A program made the position numbers and the translations under genes. A stretch of 64,000 nt of DNA from contig NZ_ARXV01000012.1 in assembly GCF_000756665.1 (NCBI RefSeq), positions 1-64,000 of the forward strand. The letters are read 5' to 3'. Every line of letters starts with the position of its first letter. The stretch's first letter is position 1. This DNA is from Alcanivorax nanhaiticus (GTDB lineage Bacteria > Pseudomonadota > Gammaproteobacteria > Pseudomonadales > Alcanivoracaceae). Under the pieces are notes generated by a model. That model made no database searches, had not been told where the DNA came from, and saw nothing but the letters and a program-made list of their open reading frames with translations. Below are positions 61,655 to 64,000 of the stretch, piece after piece.

Positions 61655-64000
61655 ACCGTTCCATAGCGTGGTTTGCCGGCAATAGCGCGGTCGCTAATTT
61701 GTTGATGATTACCCTGCTTCTGGCGGGGATTTTGGCGATCCCCATGACCCGGCAGGAAACCCTGCCAAACGTGCCGCTGGATCGCATCGGTATCTATGTG
61801 GCCTGGCCCCAGGCGACGCCAGAGAATGTAGAGTCATTGCTCTGCAGTCCGGTGGAAACCGCTATCGATGATGTGGAGGGTGGTACCGAGCTGATCAGCG
61901 AATCCCGTGAAGGCTTGTGTTCGGTACAGCTGGATGTGTTGGAAGGTCATGACACCCGGTCTGTGCTGGAGCAAATCCGGACTCGCCTGGAAGGGCTGGA
62001 CACGCTACCCAGAGGGGCGGATCGCCCCAGGGTTCAGGAGCTGGTGGTTCGTAACCGGGTAGTCCGATTGCTGGTGAGTGGTTCCCTGTCTCGCAAGGAT
62101 CTTTACCAGCTCGCACAGAAAGCCCGTCGGCAGCTGCTCAATCACGAGGCCGTATCCAGTGTGGATATCGAGAATCTGCCTGAGCGGGAGATGTCTCTGC
62201 AGGTGGATCGTGATGATCTCTACCGGTACCAGCTGACGCTCGATGGCATGGCCGCTACGGCATCACAAAGCGTGCAACGCATTGCCGGTGGTCTGCTGCG
62301 TAGTGAACGAGGTGACTGGCTGCTGCAAACCGGGGAGCAGCCAGGCAGTGCGCAGGCGTATGAGGATTTGGCGATTCGTCAGTCCGAGCAGGGGGACTTG
62401 TTGCGTCTGGGGCATGTGGCACGGGTGGACGATGGCTTTTCCCGTGACAATCAGGCCGCCTGGCTGAATGGTCAGCCGGCGGTGGCGCTGGATGTGTACC
62501 GGGTCGGCGATCAGAACGTGCTTGCGGTCGCTGATGCCGTCAAGCAGTGGATGGCCGAGACCGATTTGCCCAGTGGGGTGAGCCTGCGGATCTGGAGCGA
62601 CGACGCGCGGCAGTTTCAGGAACGGTCCAGTCTGTTGTGGCGCAATGCCTTACAGGGGCTGGTGCTGCTGACCATCATGCTGGCGATTTTCCTGACACTA
62701 CGATTGGCCGGTTGGGTCGCTTTGGGCATACCTGTGTGCATGCTCGGAGCCTGTGCGCTGCTGCCGTTGTTGGGCGAATCCTTCAATACCATTTCCCTGT
62801 TTGCCTTCATCCTGGTGTTGGGGATTGTGGTCGACGACGCAGTGATCGTTGGCGAAAGCATTGACCATCAGCGGCGGCAGGGATTGTCGGGGCCTCAAGC
62901 TGCAGTCAGTGGCGCGCAGCGGGTGGCAAAACCGTTGTTGTTTGCCGTACTGACGACCATTTTCGCGTTTGCTCCTCTGCTGTTTTTGCCGGGCCCAGAA
63001 GGGGCACTGATGAGAGTGATCCCGATAGTCTCCATTGCCATCCTGGTGTTGTCGCTGGTGGAGTCGCTGTGGATTCTCCCTGCACACCTCAGCCATGGTC
63101 GCCCGCCCCGTGGTATCTGGCTCAAATCAGAGCGGTTGGCCAATCGTATCAATGAAAGACTTGAGCGCTGGCTGGACGTAAAGGCGCGTCCACTGCTGCG
63201 GCGTGCCTTGCAATGGCGTTATGTGCTGGTGATTGTGTTCCTTGGTCTGTTCTTGTTCTGTTGTGCGTTGGTCAACAGCGGTTGGCTAACCATGGTGTTG
63301 TTCTCCCGTGTGGAAGGCGACCGGGTGATGGCGGAAGTGGTCTTTCCGCAGGGCACCGGTGATGCTCGTCTGTTGCGGGAAGTGCAGGCCCTGGAAGGCT
63401 CCGCGCGTCGTCTTTCCAGCACCCTTGAGCAGGAGCATGCGCCGGTGCTGGTGGATGCGGTTTTCGCTGAGCAAGGGGTACGCCAGAAAACCTCCAATGC
63501 TCAGGATCCGGGGGCTCGTTTTCGGGTTCGTGTCACGCTTGCCGTGAGCGGCGAGACCGGTCAGCTGACCCCGCGGGAGCTGGCGGCTCGTTGGCGGGAG
63601 CAGCATGGTCCCATACCGGATGCCTTGTCGGTGAAATTCCACGCCAGCCTGATGGCGGTGAAACCGGATATCCACCTCAACCTGTTCCATTCTGATCTGG
63701 CAACGCTGCAACGCATGAGCGAGCAAGCCGCATTGACGTTATCGCAAATGGATGGCGTTCACGAGGTGGCCAATAATCTTCATGCCAAACGCACTATTGT
63801 CGAGATCAACCTGCGTGAGGAAGGCCGTTTGGCGGGCTTGCGGGCTGAGGAAGTGGGTTCTCAGGTGCGTAATGCGTTTCACGGTATCGAACTGGATCGC
63901 TGGTTCGAGCAGGATCAGGAAGTGCCTGTGATGTTGCGACTGTCGGAGCAGGATAGCCGTAATCTGATTGATCTGGAAAAACTGCCGCTCAAGCTGCCGG
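61651..64000 (+). CDS. RND efflux transporter, AcrB/MdtB-like (partial, runs off window)
   Basis: The reading frame is open for 783 codons to the window end. It begins NRSIAWFAGNSAVANLLMITLLLAG with the first membrane helix, continues through RQETLPNVPLDRI, the porter domain and TM2-6. GIVVDDAVIVGES carries the proton-relay aspartates, followed by RVAKPLLFAVLTT. A later FSRVEGDRVMAEVVFPQGT periplasmic segment follows TM7. The layout is that of heavy-metal- or drug-type RND pumps of about 1000-1040 residues, so around a quarter is missing. It is the last visible gene of the GH3 operon and presumably exports its product. Confidence 0.92.
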   Translation, partial: MNRSIAWFAGNSAVANLLMITLLLAGILAIPMTRQETLPNVPLDRIGIYVAWPQATPENVESLLCSPVETAIDDVEGGTELISESREGLCSVQLDVLEGHDTRSVLEQIRTRLEGLDTLPRGADRPRVQELVVRNRVVRLLVSGSLSRKDLYQLAQKARRQLLNHEAVSSVDIENLPEREMSLQVDRDDLYRYQLTLDGMAATASQSVQRIAGGLLRSERGDWLLQTGEQPGSAQAYEDLAIRQSEQGDLLRLGHVARVDDGFSRDNQAAWLNGQPAVALDVYRVGDQNVLAVADAVKQWMAETDLPSGVSLRIWSDDARQFQERSSLLWRNALQGLVLLTIMLAIFLTLRLAGWVALGIPVCMLGACALLPLLGESFNTISLFAFILVLGIVVDDAVIVGESIDHQRRQGLSGPQAAVSGAQRVAKPLLFAVLTTIFAFAPLLFLPGPEGALMRVIPIVSIAILVLSLVESLWILPAHLSHGRPPRGIWLKSERLANRINERLERWLDVKARPLLRRALQWRYVLVIVFLGLFLFCCALVNSGWLTMVLFSRVEGDRVMAEVVFPQGTGDARLLREVQALEGSARRLSSTLEQEHAPVLVDAVFAEQGVRQKTSNAQDPGARFRVRVTLAVSGETGQLTPRELAARWREQHGPIPDALSVKFHASLMAVKPDIHLNLFHSDLATLQRMSEQAALTLSQMDGVHEVANNLHAKRTIVEINLREEGRLAGLRAEEVGSQVRNAFHGIELDRWFEQDQEVPVMLRLSEQDSRNLIDLEKLPLKLP

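Overview
The window is chromosomal DNA of a Gram-negative gammaproteobacterium. Gene content and protein similarity suggest a marine, lipid-degrading Alcanivorax-like organism. This placement is inferred from fabA-fabB, the ccmFGHI block, OadGAB (a sodium-pumping decarboxylase), an AlgP-like histone mimic, two acyl-CoA dehydrogenases, a crotonase and the ffs-dnaX-ybaB-recR arrangement; no 16S rRNA is present. I see no prophage, transposase or CRISPR array. Most of the window is ordinary, tightly packed core genome.

Layout. 0-6 kb holds small metabolic genes (crotonase, thioredoxin-like, MDR dehydrogenase, two DoxX genes of which one carries an in-frame stop, TM2 protein, purT, tadA), ending in 46 perfect tandem copies of a 7-bp unit. 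6.7-9 kb: an OmpA-type porin and a degenerate GGDEF protein. 9-12.6 kb: a divergent lipid-modification cluster (chalcone-isomerase-like, lipoprotein, DUF2878, DUF1295, CFA-type methyltransferase). 12.7-16.8 kb: histidine kinase, GAF plus degenerate GGDEF protein, OmpR-type regulator and a GlxA-type AraC regulator. 16.8-22 kb: acyl-CoA dehydrogenase, trimeric porin, and fabB-fabA for unsaturated fatty acid synthesis. 22.4-27.3 kb: ccmF-ccmG-ccmH-ccmI (cytochrome c maturation) and adk. 28-30.5 kb: a lysine/alanine-rich histone H1-like protein, bfd-bfr (iron storage) and tRNA-Arg(ACG). 30.8-38.7 kb: oadG-oadA-oadB, pyrC with a COG0523 metallochaperone GTPase, and a CoA-transferase family enzyme. 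38.8-48.3 kb: conserved uncharacterised proteins, a PadR regulator, YbjN, a 2OG-Fe(II) oxygenase, a large glycine-rich secreted protein, an Hsp20 with a sigma-32 promoter, and GAPDH. 48.5-51.7 kb: 4.5S RNA, dnaX, ybaB and recR. 52-54.7 kb: a second acyl-CoA dehydrogenase and a solute-binding-like protein. 54.8-64 kb: an AraC regulator divergent from a translationally coupled operon encoding a GNAT-like protein, a GH3-family acyl-amido synthetase, a GNAT, a condensation-domain-like protein, an HlyD adaptor and an RND pump that runs off the window. This last operon looks like a make-and-export pathway for an unknown conjugated acyl compound and is the best candidate for an undescribed system.

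The intergenic DNA is unusually structured. At least four copies of a palindromic element with CACAGAG/CTCTGTG arms occur. Degenerate blocks with strict 7-bp periodicity sit just 3' of genes or terminators, and one of them has expanded to 46 copies. REP-like doublets and a 55-bp inverted repeat pair around the second acyl-CoA dehydrogenase complete the picture. dnaX carries the same A AAA AAG slippery site followed by one codon and UGA that makes the gamma subunit in E. coli.
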